From: Bacteroides propionicifaciens DSM 19291 = JCM 14649
GTDB lineage: Bacteria > Bacteroidota > Bacteroidia > Bacteroidales > Bacteroidaceae
Direction: 5' to 3'
Length of the DNA: 54,479 nucleotides
Assembly (NCBI RefSeq): GCF_000375405.1
Contig: NZ_AQWS01000019.1
Coordinates: forward strand, 1 to 54,479
Positions 43,875 through 53,014 of the stretch are shown here, in pieces (the first letter of the stretch is position 1; each line of letters starts with the position of its first letter). The notes beneath the pieces were generated by a model, which searched no databases, had not been told where the DNA came from, and saw only the letters and a program-made list of their open reading frames with translations. The translations under genes and the position numbers were made by a program.

Positions 43875-44344
43875 ATATGGACTATTTGGAACAAACCTTA
43901 GATAAATTCGAGTGCAAAATTGCTCCTATATTTACGTAATTCAAAGCTGTATATGATAAAACTTTTAGGAAGTCATTTTAATTAACAATTCCGGTGTGCT
44001 GAAAATGTCTTTTTTGTATGAATTGCAAATGGGATGCTCTGTTTATAGTTAGTGATAACGACAAAAATTGTTTAGTCTTTAATGCTTTGTTGATTAGTGT
44101 ATTGTGAGCTATTTAAAGTGACTTGAAATACTGCTATTTTTTGCCGATTTATAGGTATAAATTTGTTTTGAAAGAATATCAAATTTATCAAATACAAAAA
44201 ACAGAAATAAAGGAATTTAATACACATCTACAAGCGGCTAAGGAGATAAAGTTTGTCTAATAAAAGCTTTTGTATCTCCCGAAAAAGTAGTACTTTTACC
44301 TGACTTTATATAAGCTTAAAATGTATAATTAAGAATCCTTTTAA
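43875..44344. other. divergent intergenic region with candidate gyrA promoter
   Basis: These 470 bases lie between divergent genes. TTTG (44269-44272), 18 nt, then TACTTTTA (44291-44298) gives a near-consensus promoter (last base A instead of G) 47 nt before the gyrA ATG. The rest is A/T-rich without other recognisable signals. Confidence 0.45.
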
Positions 44345-46945
44345 ATGGTTGAACAAGACAGAATATTAAAAATCAATATTGAGGATGAGATGAGATCATC
44401 TTACATCGATTATTCGATGTCGGTAATTGTTTCTCGTGCTCTTCCAGATGTTAGAGATGGTTTTAAGCCTGTTCATCGTCGTATCCTTTATGGTATGATT
44501 GAGCTGGGCAATACTTCAGATAAACCTTATAAAAAATCAGCCAGAATCGTGGGTGAGGTACTAGGTAAGTATCACCCCCATGGAGACTCTTCTGTTTATA
44601 TGGCAATGGTGAGAATGGCTCAGGAGTGGGCTATGCGTTACCCTTTAGTCGATGGTCAAGGTAACTTTGGTTCGGTCGATGGAGATAGTCCCGCAGCAAT
44701 GCGTTATACCGAGGCTCGTCTAAATAAGATGGGTGAGGAAATGATGCAGGATCTTTATAAAGAGACAGTTGACTTTGATGCCAACTTTGATAATACGCTA
44801 AAAGAACCTAAAGTTCTACCTACTCGAATTCCAAACTTACTTGTTAATGGTGCTTCAGGTATTGCTGTGGGGATGGCTACTAATATGCCACCACACAACT
44901 TAACCGAAGTAATAGAGGCATGTCAAGCTTATCTTGATAATCCGGAAATTGATATTGATGGTTTGATGCAGTACGTTTTAGCTCCAGATTTTCCAACAGG
45001 TGGATACATCTATGGCATGTCTGGTGTTAAAGAGGCTTTTGAAACTGGGCGTGGACGTGTTGTTATGCGTGCTCGAGCAGAGATTGAAGCAGGTCATACC
45101 CATGAGAAAATTGTGGTAACTGAAATTCCTTATAACGTTAATAAAGCCGACCTAATTAAGCATATTGCTGACTTAGTAACCGACAAGCGTATTGAAGGTA
45201 TATCAAACGTTAATGATGAGTCAGACCGTGAAGGTATGCGTATCGTGGTTGACTGCCGTCGTGATGCTAATGCCAACGTGGTATTGAATAAGCTGTACAA
45301 AATGACGGCTCTTCAAACTTCATTTGGTGTCAACAATGTAGCTCTAGTAAATGGCCGTCCTCAAGTACTAAACCTGCGTGACTTAGTTGCTTATTTCGTA
45401 GATCACCGTAAAGAAGTAGTAATTCGTCGTACTCAGTTCGATTTACGTAAGGCAGAAGAGCGTGCTCATATCCTGCAAGGTCTTATTATCGCTTCGGATA
45501 ATATTGACGAAGTAATAAGAATTATTCGCGCTGCAAAGAATCCTAATGAGGCTATTGAAAACCTTATTACTCGTTTCGAGTTAAGCGAAGTACAAGCTCG
45601 TGCAATTGTTGAAATGCGTTTACGTCAGCTCACTGGCCTAATGCAAGATCAACTTCACAAAGAGTTTGAAGAAATTATGGCTCGTATTGCTGAATACAAG
45701 GAGATTTTAAGCAATGATGAGAAATGTCGTGAAGTAATCAAAGCCGAGTTACTAGAGATTAAAGATAAATATGGTGATGCTCGTAGATCAGAGATCGTTT
45801 ATTCATCTGAAGAATTTAATCCTGAAGACTTCTATGCTAACGATCCTATGATTATTACGATTTCGCACATGGGATACATTAAACGTACTCCATTGTCTGA
45901 TTTCCAATCACAAAATAGAGGTGGTGTAGGTTCTAAAGGAACAGATACTCGTGATTTAGATTTTGTTGAGCATATCTATCCTGCAACAATGCATAATACC
46001 ATGATGTTCTTTACGCAAATGGGTAAGTGTTATTGGTTGAAGGTTTATGAGATTCCTGAAGGGTCTAAAAACTCAAAGGGAAGAGCTATCCAAAACATGC
46101 TAAACATTGATCGAGATGATGCTGTTACAGCTTACTTAAGAGTTGAAGACTTAAATGATGAAGAGTTTATTAATAACAACTATGTATTCTTCTGTACCAA
46201 AAAAGGTGTAGTTAAGAAAACTCTAGTTGAGCAATATTCTCGTCCTCGTCAAAATGGTGTTAATGCCATAACTATCCGTGAGGATGATAAAGTAATTCAA
46301 GTTCGCCTGACTGATGGCAAGTGTGAGATGATTTTGGCTAATCGTAATGGTCGTGCAATCCGCTTCAATGAGGAAAATGTTCGCCCTATGGGGAGAACTG
46401 CCACAGGTGTTCGTGGAATAGTTCTCGATGATGATGGTCAAGATGAAGTAGTTGGTATGATTGCTGTACGTGATGTTGAGAAAGAAACTATTATGGTGGT
46501 TTCAGAAGAAGGTTACGGTAAACGTTCTGATATTGAAGATTATCGTAAGACTAATCGTGGAGGAAAAGGTGTTAAAACCATCAATATTACCGAAAAAACA
46601 GGTAAATTAGTCGGCATCGAATGTGTTACAGATTTAAACGATTTGATGATTATTAATAAATCGGGTGTAACAATTCGTATGGATGTCAAGGATATCCGCA
46701 TTATGGGCCGTGCGACTCAGGGGGTTAGACTTATTAATCTTGAGAAGAGAAACGACCATATTGGTTCAATTTGCAAAGTGCTTTCTGAAGAAGAGGAAGA
46801 GAAAGAACTAATTCATGAGTTAGGTCTTGATGTGGCTGAAGTTGAGTTAGATCAAACAGCTGAAGAATCTTCTGAAGCAGAAGACAATGCATCACATGAG
46901 GGTGGCAATCCTGCGACTGGCATGCTTTTTGATGATGTAGAATAA
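44345..46945 (+). CDS. gyrA: DNA gyrase subunit A
   Basis: This 866-residue protein starts '[20 protein letters not shown]' and carries the breakage-reunion domain with catalytic Tyr121 in '[10 protein letters not shown]'. The quinolone-resistance region is '[18 protein letters not shown]' (Ser82 kept; Met86 at the place of E. coli Asp87). The C-terminal part forms the DNA-wrapping beta-pinwheel; the GyrA-box is recognisable as '[12 protein letters not shown]', and '[14 protein letters not shown]' lies in a later blade. With GyrB it introduces negative supercoils using ATP. The acidic C-terminal tail is common among Bacteroidetes GyrA proteins. A TPR protein gene follows after 46 nt on the same strand and may share the transcript. 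Confidence 0.97.
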   Translation: MVEQDRILKINIEDEMRSSYIDYSMSVIVSRALPDVRDGFKPVHRRILYGMIELGNTSDKPYKKSARIVGEVLGKYHPHGDSSVYMAMVRMAQEWAMRYPLVDGQGNFGSVDGDSPAAMRYTEARLNKMGEEMMQDLYKETVDFDANFDNTLKEPKVLPTRIPNLLVNGASGIAVGMATNMPPHNLTEVIEACQAYLDNPEIDIDGLMQYVLAPDFPTGGYIYGMSGVKEAFETGRGRVVMRARAEIEAGHTHEKIVVTEIPYNVNKADLIKHIADLVTDKRIEGISNVNDESDREGMRIVVDCRRDANANVVLNKLYKMTALQTSFGVNNVALVNGRPQVLNLRDLVAYFVDHRKEVVIRRTQFDLRKAEERAHILQGLIIASDNIDEVIRIIRAAKNPNEAIENLITRFELSEVQARAIVEMRLRQLTGLMQDQLHKEFEEIMARIAEYKEILSNDEKCREVIKAELLEIKDKYGDARRSEIVYSSEEFNPEDFYANDPMIITISHMGYIKRTPLSDFQSQNRGGVGSKGTDTRDLDFVEHIYPATMHNTMMFFTQMGKCYWLKVYEIPEGSKNSKGRAIQNMLNIDRDDAVTAYLRVEDLNDEEFINNNYVFFCTKKGVVKKTLVEQYSRPRQNGVNAITIREDDKVIQVRLTDGKCEMILANRNGRAIRFNEENVRPMGRTATGVRGIVLDDDGQDEVVGMIAVRDVEKETIMVVSEEGYGKRSDIEDYRKTNRGGKGVKTINITEKTGKLVGIECVTDLNDLMIINKSGVTIRMDVKDIRIMGRATQGVRLINLEKRNDHIGSICKVLSEEEEEKELIHELGLDVAEVELDQTAEESSEAEDNASHEGGNPATGMLFDDVE

Positions 46946-46991
46946 TAGATTAATGAGAATAGTTGAATAAAAATAATCAAAAACAATAATC

Positions 46992-48209
46992 ATGAAAAAA
47001 GTATTATTATCAGTAGCGTTGCTGGCAGGCGCATTTACTTTATCGTTTGCTCAGCAAAAGAATATCAAAGAGGCCAAGAGAATAGCAAATAGTAATAATC
47101 CTGACTTTGCTCAAGCTGAAAAATTAATTAATGAGTCGTTGGTTAGTGAAGAAACTAAGAATGATCCTGAAGCATGGGATATCGCTGGTTTGATTCAAAA
47201 AAGATTCATTGAGGAAGAGCAGAAAAAGCAATATCTTAAACAGTCTTACGATACTGTAGGTGTTTATAGCAGTGTTGCAAAACTAGTTGATTATTATGCT
47301 AAATGTGATGAGCTTGCACAAATTCCTAATGCAAAAGGAAAAGTGAAGAATAAGTTTAGAAAATCAAATGCTACTACTATTATGCAGTTCAGACCTGAGC
47401 TAATTAATGGTGGTGTTTACTATTTCAACCATAGTAAAGATAAAGAAGCTCTTGATTATTTCTTAAAGTATTTGGAGTCAGCAAGTATGGATATATTTGA
47501 AGGTAATGATCTTGTTTCTGAAGATGCAAACTTTAAGACTATTGCTTATTATGCAACTTTAGCAGCAATGCGTATTGAAGACTATGCTACAATTGAGAAA
47601 ACTGCTCCTATGGCTGTTGATACAACAAAAGAGGGTATGCAATCACTAGAGATTTTAACTTATGCTTATAAAAATCTAAAGAAAGATGCTGAGTTCTTGG
47701 CTACTTTAAAAGAGGGTATGGAAAAATTCCCAGAACACATGTACTTCTTTGGTAGCCTTGTTGACTATTACGTGAATAAAGAGCAATTGGATGAAGCATT
47801 AGCACTTGCTACTGATATGGTTGCTAAAAACCCAGACAACAGCTACTATGTATATGTAGAAGGTTTTATCAATCACCATAAGAAAGACTATGCTGCTGCT
47901 GCTGCAAGCTTCAAGAAAGCAATTGCAATTGATCCAGAGAATGCTGAAGCATATTCTAACCTTGGTTTAGTATATACAATTCAAGCTCAAGGAATCTTAG
48001 ACTCTATTCCTGTGGACATGGACATTAATGATTCTGAATATATTGCTAAAACAGGTGAAGCTATTCAACTATACAAAGAGGCACTTCCATTCTATGTAAA
48101 AGCAAGAGAACTTAAACCAGACAATAAAGATCTATGGTTACAAGGTCTTTACTTAATTTACTACAAATTAGGTATGGAAGAAATTGAAGAGATTGAAGCT
48201 TTAATGTAA
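46992..48209 (+). CDS. secreted tetratricopeptide-repeat protein
   Basis: This 405-residue protein has a signal peptide, 'MKKVLLSVALLAGAFTLSFA', cut before 'QQKNIKEAKR'. The rest is helical, with TPR-like repeats. The clearest are at about 255-320: 'LVDYYVNKEQLDEALALATD' and 'KKDYAAAAASFKKAIAIDPE', followed by 'NAEAYSNLGLVYTIQ'. It is likely periplasmic or surface-associated and used for protein contacts; no enzymatic domain is visible. Bacteroidales often keep such a gene right after gyrA. It ends at a strong terminator shared with the converging brnQ gene. Confidence 0.88.
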   Translation: MKKVLLSVALLAGAFTLSFAQQKNIKEAKRIANSNNPDFAQAEKLINESLVSEETKNDPEAWDIAGLIQKRFIEEEQKKQYLKQSYDTVGVYSSVAKLVDYYAKCDELAQIPNAKGKVKNKFRKSNATTIMQFRPELINGGVYYFNHSKDKEALDYFLKYLESASMDIFEGNDLVSEDANFKTIAYYATLAAMRIEDYATIEKTAPMAVDTTKEGMQSLEILTYAYKNLKKDAEFLATLKEGMEKFPEHMYFFGSLVDYYVNKEQLDEALALATDMVAKNPDNSYYVYVEGFINHHKKDYAAAAASFKKAIAIDPENAEAYSNLGLVYTIQAQGILDSIPVDMDINDSEYIAKTGEAIQLYKEALPFYVKARELKPDNKDLWLQGLYLIYYKLGMEEIEEIEALM

Positions 48210-48231
48210 TTCATTTTAGTTATTAGTTATA

Positions 48232-48278
48232 AAAAGAACCCGTGTAATAGCTTTGTCTATTGCACGGGTTCTTTTGTT
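48232..48278. terminator. bidirectional terminator between the TPR and brnQ genes
   Basis: 'aaaagaacccgtgtaatag' (48232-48250) pairs with 'ctattgcacgggttctttt' (48257-48275), one G-U pair, loop 'ctttgt'. T-tracts stand on both outgoing strands. Confidence 0.88.
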
Positions 48279-48340
48279 TCTGAGAGTATGCAAAATGCTA
48301 AATGTAACATTTGATAATAGTGGTTGAACTTCTTCAAGCG

Positions 48341-49678
48341 TTAACTTTTTACTGCTACTTTCTTACGATTTGCTACTGTATGATTTTTGATAAGAGCAAA
48401 GATCCAACTGATTAAGAACGCTGTGCATACAGGTATTACCCATCCCAATTTATATCCTGAAAGTGGTAACATAGTTATTGCCTTCTCTAGGTAGGGGATA
48501 GGTAGTTCCTTTAGGCCAATAAGAATGCTTATAACTATGGTGGTGTAAACCGTCGTTTTATAGACTACCTTTTGCGAATTAAAAATAGGGTCGATAACCA
48601 CTAATACAATAAGCACAATGGCTATAGGGTAGATAATAGCGAGTAGGGGAATACTGTAATCTAATATTGCGTTTAGTCCTACATTGGCGATCAAAAAGCT
48701 TGAGATAGTCCAAATAATGGTCCAGTATTTATAGCTCAGACGGTTGAATGCACCTGAAAAATATTTTGCAGAAGCTGATATTAGGCCTACACAAGTTGTC
48801 AAACAAGCCAAAGTGAAAATTCCTGCTACTAAATAAGCGCCGAATCCTCCTAAGATATGACTTGAAGCCAGATTCAAAAGCTCAGCACCATTTTTAGTAT
48901 TTGGGAATCTACTTGCACTTGTAGCTCCAATATGTGCCAGCATAAAATATATTGCTAACAGTAAAATTCCCGCTAACATACCACTACGGATAGTGGATTT
49001 CATAACTTCTTTTTCCGACTTTATGTTGAATGAGTGGATAGCCATAGCTATAACAAGTCCGTAACTCAGTGCTCCTACTGCGTCCATAGTTAGATATCCT
49101 TCGAGAAAGCCTGCAGTGAACGGACTTGTTTGGTAGTCACCAAGTGGTGCTTGATAGTCCCCCATGGGATTGATAAAAGAACAAATAAATAGCGCTACCA
49201 TTAATATTAATAGCATTGGACTTAGGTACTTACCGATTCTATTGGCTATTTTATCAGGATTTAGACATAGCCAATAAGTAACTGCAAAAAATACAGCTGT
49301 AAATAGAAGTAGGGCGATATCTTTTGTTACGGGATCAGCAATGTTCGGAGCAATCCCGATTTCGAATGGCACAGTTCCTGCTCTAGGAATGCCCATTAAA
49401 GGGCCAACAGCCAGATATACTACTATAGCAAATATAGTAGAGAACCAGGGGCCAACACGTTTACCCATATTTGAAATTCCGTTAGATTTGGCTATTGCCA
49501 CAACTCCAAAAACGGGTAAGACGACAGCAGTAAGGGTAAATGCAATCATTGCAATATAAACTTCGGTACCAGACATTTTCCCTACCATTGGTGGGAAAAT
49601 AAGATTACCCGCTCCAAAAAAGAGCGAAAATAACATTAAACTCACTACCCAAAATTGCTTCGTTGATAATTTATTCAT
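48341..49678 (-). CDS. brnQ: branched-chain amino acid carrier (BrnQ, LIVCS family)
   Basis: This 445-residue membrane protein has about 12 helices. It begins 'FWVVSLMLFSLFFGAGNLIF' and continues 'PPMVGKMSGTEVYIA', the signature start of BrnQ carriers. 'VGPLMGIPRAGTVPFEIGIA' (about 92-111) and 'GFLEGYLTMDAVGALSYGLV' (about 190-209) are equally typical. The family imports Leu, Ile and Val with Na+ or H+. It is transcribed alone from 49678 towards the TPR gene; the 5' side is A/T-rich and without a clear -7 box. Confidence 0.93.
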   Translation of the reverse strand: MNKLSTKQFWVVSLMLFSLFFGAGNLIFPPMVGKMSGTEVYIAMIAFTLTAVVLPVFGVVAIAKSNGISNMGKRVGPWFSTIFAIVVYLAVGPLMGIPRAGTVPFEIGIAPNIADPVTKDIALLLFTAVFFAVTYWLCLNPDKIANRIGKYLSPMLLILMVALFICSFINPMGDYQAPLGDYQTSPFTAGFLEGYLTMDAVGALSYGLVIAMAIHSFNIKSEKEVMKSTIRSGMLAGILLLAIYFMLAHIGATSASRFPNTKNGAELLNLASSHILGGFGAYLVAGIFTLACLTTCVGLISASAKYFSGAFNRLSYKYWTIIWTISSFLIANVGLNAILDYSIPLLAIIYPIAIVLIVLVVIDPIFNSQKVVYKTTVYTTIVISILIGLKELPIPYLEKAITMLPLSGYKLGWVIPVCTAFLISWIFALIKNHTVANRKKVAVKS

Positions 49679-49887
49679 CAGTTGGAATTGTTTTTTCTAA
49701 GTTTTATAAATTAATTAAGCTTGCAATATAACGAATAATAAGCGTTTCGAGCTTTAATAATGCTATATAATATAAAATCAAGCATAAAACTAATGAAATG
49801 AAAGTTGTAACTGTATAATATTCACACTCTTGTTTCAGAAAATATTTAACTGATCTAAATGCTGAAAACATATAAATAGCTTTAGCA

Positions 49888-50310
49888 TTGGTTGATATTG
49901 ATAGAATCACTATCATTTCTAATGTGGTTCTTATTATATTCGCCTTCAACTTGATTAAAAAATATGATATGAAAGGTAATTCTGTTTTTAATAAATATTT
50001 TTGGATATGGAGTGTTGTAAGCTTAGCTATATTTTTAGCTTACACCAGAATCCCAGCATGGTACGGATTAATTGGCTCAGTATTGATGTTTTTTACTGTA
50101 CTATCTAATCTCTTGCCTCGATTATTTAAAATATATATGTTGACTTTTATTGTCACCTTTATCTCTGGAGTGCTGGCTTTACTTCTGCAATTAATCACCA
50201 ATATTCAGTATCAGGATAGTATAGGCTACGTGATGATTATTGTTATTTTAAGTCTTATAGCTTATATAGGAATGGCTTTTATAAGGAAGTTCAAGAGTTT
50301 GAAAAAATAA
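49888..50310 (+). CDS. four-helix membrane protein of unknown function
   Basis: This frame of 140 codons encodes four hydrophobic stretches: 'TIISNVVLIIFAFNLI', 'WIWSVVSLAIFLAY', 'YGLIGSVLMFFTVLSNLL' and 'GYVMIIVILSLIAYIGMAFI', with another around 'IVTFISGVLALLLQLI'. It ends in a basic tail ('FIRKFKSLKK'). The only start covering the first helix is TTG at 49888, which is rare in this group. The first ATG is at 49969, after that helix. The gene may therefore start at a non-ATG codon, be shorter, or have lost its 5' end. I do not recognise the family. Confidence 0.5.
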   Translation: MVDIDRITIISNVVLIIFAFNLIKKYDMKGNSVFNKYFWIWSVVSLAIFLAYTRIPAWYGLIGSVLMFFTVLSNLLPRLFKIYMLTFIVTFISGVLALLLQLITNIQYQDSIGYVMIIVILSLIAYIGMAFIRKFKSLKK

Positions 50311-50489
50311 TATTTATCTATTTTTCCTTTTAAAATGGTGAAATATATAGATGAAAGCTTATATTTACACCGAATTTGAAGAGCAATAACTGTTAGAATA
50401 TTTTGAAGGCTTTACACAACCTCGTTTTAATTGTTTGCTTTTTTATTTCTGAGGTATCCAATTTTATGGATAATTTATACTTTAAGCTG

Positions 50490-50528
50490 AAGCTACTATT
50501 CTATTAATTATAGAGTGGTAGCTTTTTT
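50490..50528 (+). terminator. hairpin terminator
   Basis: 'aagctactattctat' (50490-50504) pairs with 'atagagtggtagctt' (50510-50524, two G-U pairs), followed by a T-tract. It is 180 nt past the membrane protein gene; the bases between hold no gene. The remainder of the 50311-50652 gap shows nothing else. Confidence 0.7.
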
Positions 50529-50652
50529 CTGCTTCATAATGCTTATTATAGCCCTTAATAGTGTCTGTATGCTCAATTACACAACATTTCAAACATAAAA
50601 TTGTTATCTTAGACAATAAATCAAATTATTATATTAAAACAGTAATCAATTT

Positions 50653-50964
50653 ATGGAAAATCTGACCGAAAAAGAGTGGTATGAACTGATTGCAAGTGTG
50701 GAAAATCCTATTGTTCTTGATGTAAGAACTCCACTAGAATATCTTTTGGGTCGGATTGAATTTGCTCAACTAGTAGATTTTAATCCTACTGATCGGTTTG
50801 TGCTCGAAGTTGATAAACTTGATCGAGAAGGGCATTACTTTATATATTGTAAGAGTGGGCACCGAAGCTTTGATGCTTGCCTGTTAATGTCTCAAATGGG
50901 ATTTAAGAACACTTATAATTTATTGGGTGGTATCGTTGAGTGGAAAGGAAAAACCGTAAGGTGA
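50653..50964 (+). CDS. rhodanese-like domain protein
   Basis: This 103-residue protein is a single rhodanese domain. 'VENPIVLDVRTPLEYLLGRI' (about 16-35) is the CH2A-like entry, 'YFIYCKSGHRS' (about 70-80) holds the active-site cysteine with its six-residue loop, and 'YNLLGGIVEWKGKTV' closes the domain. Such domains carry sulfane sulfur or serve in sulfur relay. The usual 'GHIPGA' turn is altered to 'GRIEFA'. A DUF6132 membrane protein gene follows 19 nt downstream, a pairing I recall in Bacteroidetes. Confidence 0.9.
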   Translation: MENLTEKEWYELIASVENPIVLDVRTPLEYLLGRIEFAQLVDFNPTDRFVLEVDKLDREGHYFIYCKSGHRSFDACLLMSQMGFKNTYNLLGGIVEWKGKTVR

Positions 50965-50983
50965 TTGTAAAACTATATTACGT

Positions 50984-51196
50984 ATGAAATCTTTTATTCA
51001 AAATAATATTTTAGCAATTATAGGAGTATTTATAGGTGCTCTTGGTGGTTATTTATATTGGAAGTTCGTGGGGTGTAACACTGGTACTTGCCCCATTACA
51101 TCGAGCCCACTCAATAGTACACTGTATGGGGCCGTATTAGGTGGACTGTTTTTGTCTATATTTAAGCGTAAGCCTAAGAAAAAAGAGGAGGAGTGA
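50984..51196 (+). CDS. DUF6132-like small membrane protein
   Basis: This 70-residue protein has two hydrophobic segments: 'ILAIIGVFIGALGGYLYWKF' (about 9-28) and 'LYGAVLGGLFLSIF' (about 48-61). The loop between them, 'VGCNTGTCPITSSPLNST', matches the 'C..GtCpitsnP..s...G' signature of DUF6132. The two cysteines could hold metal or sulfur. It follows the rhodanese gene in one transcript that ends at the next terminator. Joint work in sulfur handling is inference only. Confidence 0.82.
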   Translation: MKSFIQNNILAIIGVFIGALGGYLYWKFVGCNTGTCPITSSPLNSTLYGAVLGGLFLSIFKRKPKKKEEE

Positions 51197-51253
51197 TAAA
51201 TTAAACTCTGGAGCTATGCCTTGATGCAAACTCCTTACTCATCACAATACTGC

Positions 51254-51293
51254 GACTTACTCGTTTATAGAAAACGAGTAAGTCTTTTTTTTT
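51254..51293 (+). terminator. terminator after the rhodanese/DUF6132 pair
   Basis: 'gacttactcgttt' (51254-51266) pairs with 'aaacgagtaagtc' (51272-51284), followed by a run of nine T. Convergent oxyR ends just beyond. Confidence 0.9.
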
Positions 51294-51302
51294 GAGCTAA
51301 AG

Positions 51303-52226
51303 TCAAACCTCGTATTGGTTTGGCTTAAGTATATGCATCTGATTAGGAACAGAATTTCTGATTTCCTCCTTGAGGAGTTGGAGTAGGGTATGACGTACAA
51401 AATCGTGCCGTGTGATTAGTCTGATCTGGCGGGTCGGCCGTGGCAATGCAAAAGGACGAACTAATTCTTGTTGGCAGGTATTGAGCTGATCCAATGCCAA
51501 CTCTGGAATAATAGTGATACCTTGTCCACTTTCGACCATGCGCATGAATGTTTCCATACTTCCCAATCGGTAAGCTATGCGACTCTGTACTCCCTCTAGA
51601 CTGCAAAACTTGAGTAGTTGATCTCTAAAGCAATGTCCTTCATCCAAAAGCCACAAATGCTTACCCGAAATATCGGAGGTTCGGATCACACTTTCCTTAA
51701 AAACAGGCTCTTGAGTCGAAATATAGCCGAAGAATTCTTCAAAATAGAGTAACTGACTCGTTAAGTGTTTGTTCTCTGGAGCAGTAGCTGTAATAGCTGC
51801 ATCAAGTTCTCCTTTGTCCAAAGCTAGTTCAATGTCCGATATTTTCATCTCAGCCATTCTTATATCAAGCTTCGGGTGTTTATCCATAAAGCGCAGGTAG
51901 AATCTAGGCAAAAGGTAAGGAGCAATAGTTGGAAGTACTCCTAATCGAAAAGTTCCTGATATTGCACCTTGCTCTTCAGCTACGATTTCTTTGATATGTT
52001 GAGTTTTACCGAGTACAGTTCTTGATTTCTCAATGATTTTTTTACCTATAGCAGTAGTTGTTACGGGTTGTGTGCTGCGGTCGAAGATACGGACGCCTAG
52101 CTCTTCTTCGAGTTTTTGAATCATTGCACTTAATGTAGGTTGAGTCACATGGCAATGCTCTGCAGCTTTGGCAAAGTGCTTATAACTGTCTACAGCTATG
52201 ATATATTCGAGTTGTTGAAGTGTCAT
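51303..52226 (-). CDS. oxyR: hydrogen peroxide sensor/regulator OxyR
   Basis: This 307-residue LysR-type regulator has an N-terminal winged helix 'TLQQLEYIIAVDSYKHFAKA' (2-21) followed by 'CHVTQPTLSAMIQKLEEELG'. The sensing domain carries the redox pair Cys199 and Cys208 in 'DEGHCFRDQLLKFCSLEG', at the same numbers as in E. coli OxyR. Oxidation forms a disulfide and switches the protein to activation. dps lies divergently 130 nt away, with a candidate OxyR site between. In Bacteroides, OxyR controls dps, ahpC and catalase genes; control of dps here is inferred from that and the site. Confidence 0.94.
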   Translation of the reverse strand: MTLQQLEYIIAVDSYKHFAKAAEHCHVTQPTLSAMIQKLEEELGVRIFDRSTQPVTTTAIGKKIIEKSRTVLGKTQHIKEIVAEEQGAISGTFRLGVLPTIAPYLLPRFYLRFMDKHPKLDIRMAEMKISDIELALDKGELDAAITATAPENKHLTSQLLYFEEFFGYISTQEPVFKESVIRTSDISGKHLWLLDEGHCFRDQLLKFCSLEGVQSRIAYRLGSMETFMRMVESGQGITIIPELALDQLNTCQQELVRPFALPRPTRQIRLITRHDFVRHTLLQLLKEEIRNSVPNQMHILKPNQYEV

Positions 52227-52246
52227 CTATTAATATTCTCGATGTT

Positions 52247-52282
52247 ATAGATTTTGTCTATCACAAGATAGATTTTATCAGT
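52247..52282. promoter_or_regulatory. candidate OxyR operator between oxyR and dps
   Basis: ATAG (52247-52250), 7 nt, CTAT (52258-52261), 6 nt, ATAG (52268-52271), 7 nt, CAGT. This follows the OxyR consensus ATAG-N7-CTAT-N7-ATAG-N7-CTAT, with the centre spacer one base short and the last box degenerate. It abuts the -33 box of dps, the usual place for activation. Confidence 0.55.
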
Positions 52283-52313
52283 TTGACTTACAAACATATC
52301 TGACTTATCTTTG
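52282..52313 (+). promoter_or_regulatory. promoter of dps
   Basis: TTTG (52282-52285), 20 nt, TATCTTTG (52306-52313): an exact Bacteroidetes -33/-7 pair. The -33 box touches the candidate OxyR site. Confidence 0.7.
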
Positions 52314-52356
52314 TAATAACGAAAGACAAAAGATATTTAATTACAATATAAAATAT

Positions 52357-52836
52357 ATGATTATGAAAACTTTAGACATTATTAAATTAAACGAAGCAGG
52401 TACTAAAAAGGTTATAGATTCTTTACAAAATCTGCTAGCAGACTTCCAAGTATATTACACAAATCTACGTAGTTTCCACTGGAATGTCAAGGGGAAAGGT
52501 TTCTTTCGTTTGCACGACCAATATGAAGAGATGTATACGGAAGTAGCAGATCAGATAGACGAGATAGCTGAGCGTATTTTAATGCTTGGTGGTACTCCTG
52601 AAAATAAATTCAGCAACTATTTACAAACTGCTCAAATTAAAGAAGTTGGTGCAGTAAGTGATGCTGACCAAACCGTTAAAAGTACTTTAGAGTCATTATC
52701 ACACCTTATTGCTTCAGAGCGTAAGATTGTAGCACTTGCTGACGAAAACGATGACGAGGTAACCCTAGGACAAATGGGTGATTACCTTTCCGCACAAGAA
52801 AAACAAGTATGGATGCTCACTGCTTTTTTAGGTTAA
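52357..52836 (+). CDS. dps: Dps family ferritin-like DNA-protection protein
   Basis: This 159-residue protein has the four-helix Dps fold. 'LLADFQVYYTNLRSFHWNVK' (about 26-45) and 'FFRLHDQYEEMYTEVADQID' (about 49-68) carry the ferroxidase ligands (His, and Asp/Glu of the next helix) shared between subunits. 'ERILMLGGTPENKFSNYL' follows. Dodecamers oxidise Fe(II) with peroxide, store the iron and shield DNA. An ATG at 52363 is an alternative start. It is divergent from oxyR and most likely peroxide-induced. Confidence 0.95.
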   Translation: MIMKTLDIIKLNEAGTKKVIDSLQNLLADFQVYYTNLRSFHWNVKGKGFFRLHDQYEEMYTEVADQIDEIAERILMLGGTPENKFSNYLQTAQIKEVGAVSDADQTVKSTLESLSHLIASERKIVALADENDDEVTLGQMGDYLSAQEKQVWMLTAFLG

Positions 52837-52890
52837 CTAAAAGGCATTAAGTATAGTTTCAATTGTTAATTAGTTTTACACAAACTAAGC

Positions 52891-52928
52891 AGAGGATTTC
52901 TTCTAATTTTAGAAGGAGTCCTTTGTCT
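52891..52928 (+). terminator. terminator after dps
   Basis: 'agaggatttcttcta' (52891-52905) pairs, with a few G-U pairs, with 'tagaaggagtccttt' (52910-52924). Confidence 0.6.
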
Positions 52929-52943
52929 ATTTAGTTTATAAAT

Positions 52944-52984
52944 AATAATAGCTGCCTAACTTATCGTTAAGCAGCTATTATTTG
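52944..52984 (-). terminator. terminator of the DUF5074 pseudogene
   Basis: 'aataatagctgc' (52944-52955) pairs with 'gcagctattatt' (52971-52982), with inner 'taac'/'gtta' pairs. On the minus strand it follows the pseudogene's stop at 53015 and has an A/T-rich tail. Confidence 0.75.
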
Positions 52985-53014
52985 TAAAAGATATTATTCG
53001 TATATAAACGATGT

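Noticed and set aside
49704-49949. Minus-strand hydrophobic frame of 81 codons between brnQ and the four-helix protein
   Set aside because: Overlaps the plus-strand gene at 49888, has no recognisable family and no clear promoter; A/T-rich DNA often gives such hydrophobic frames.
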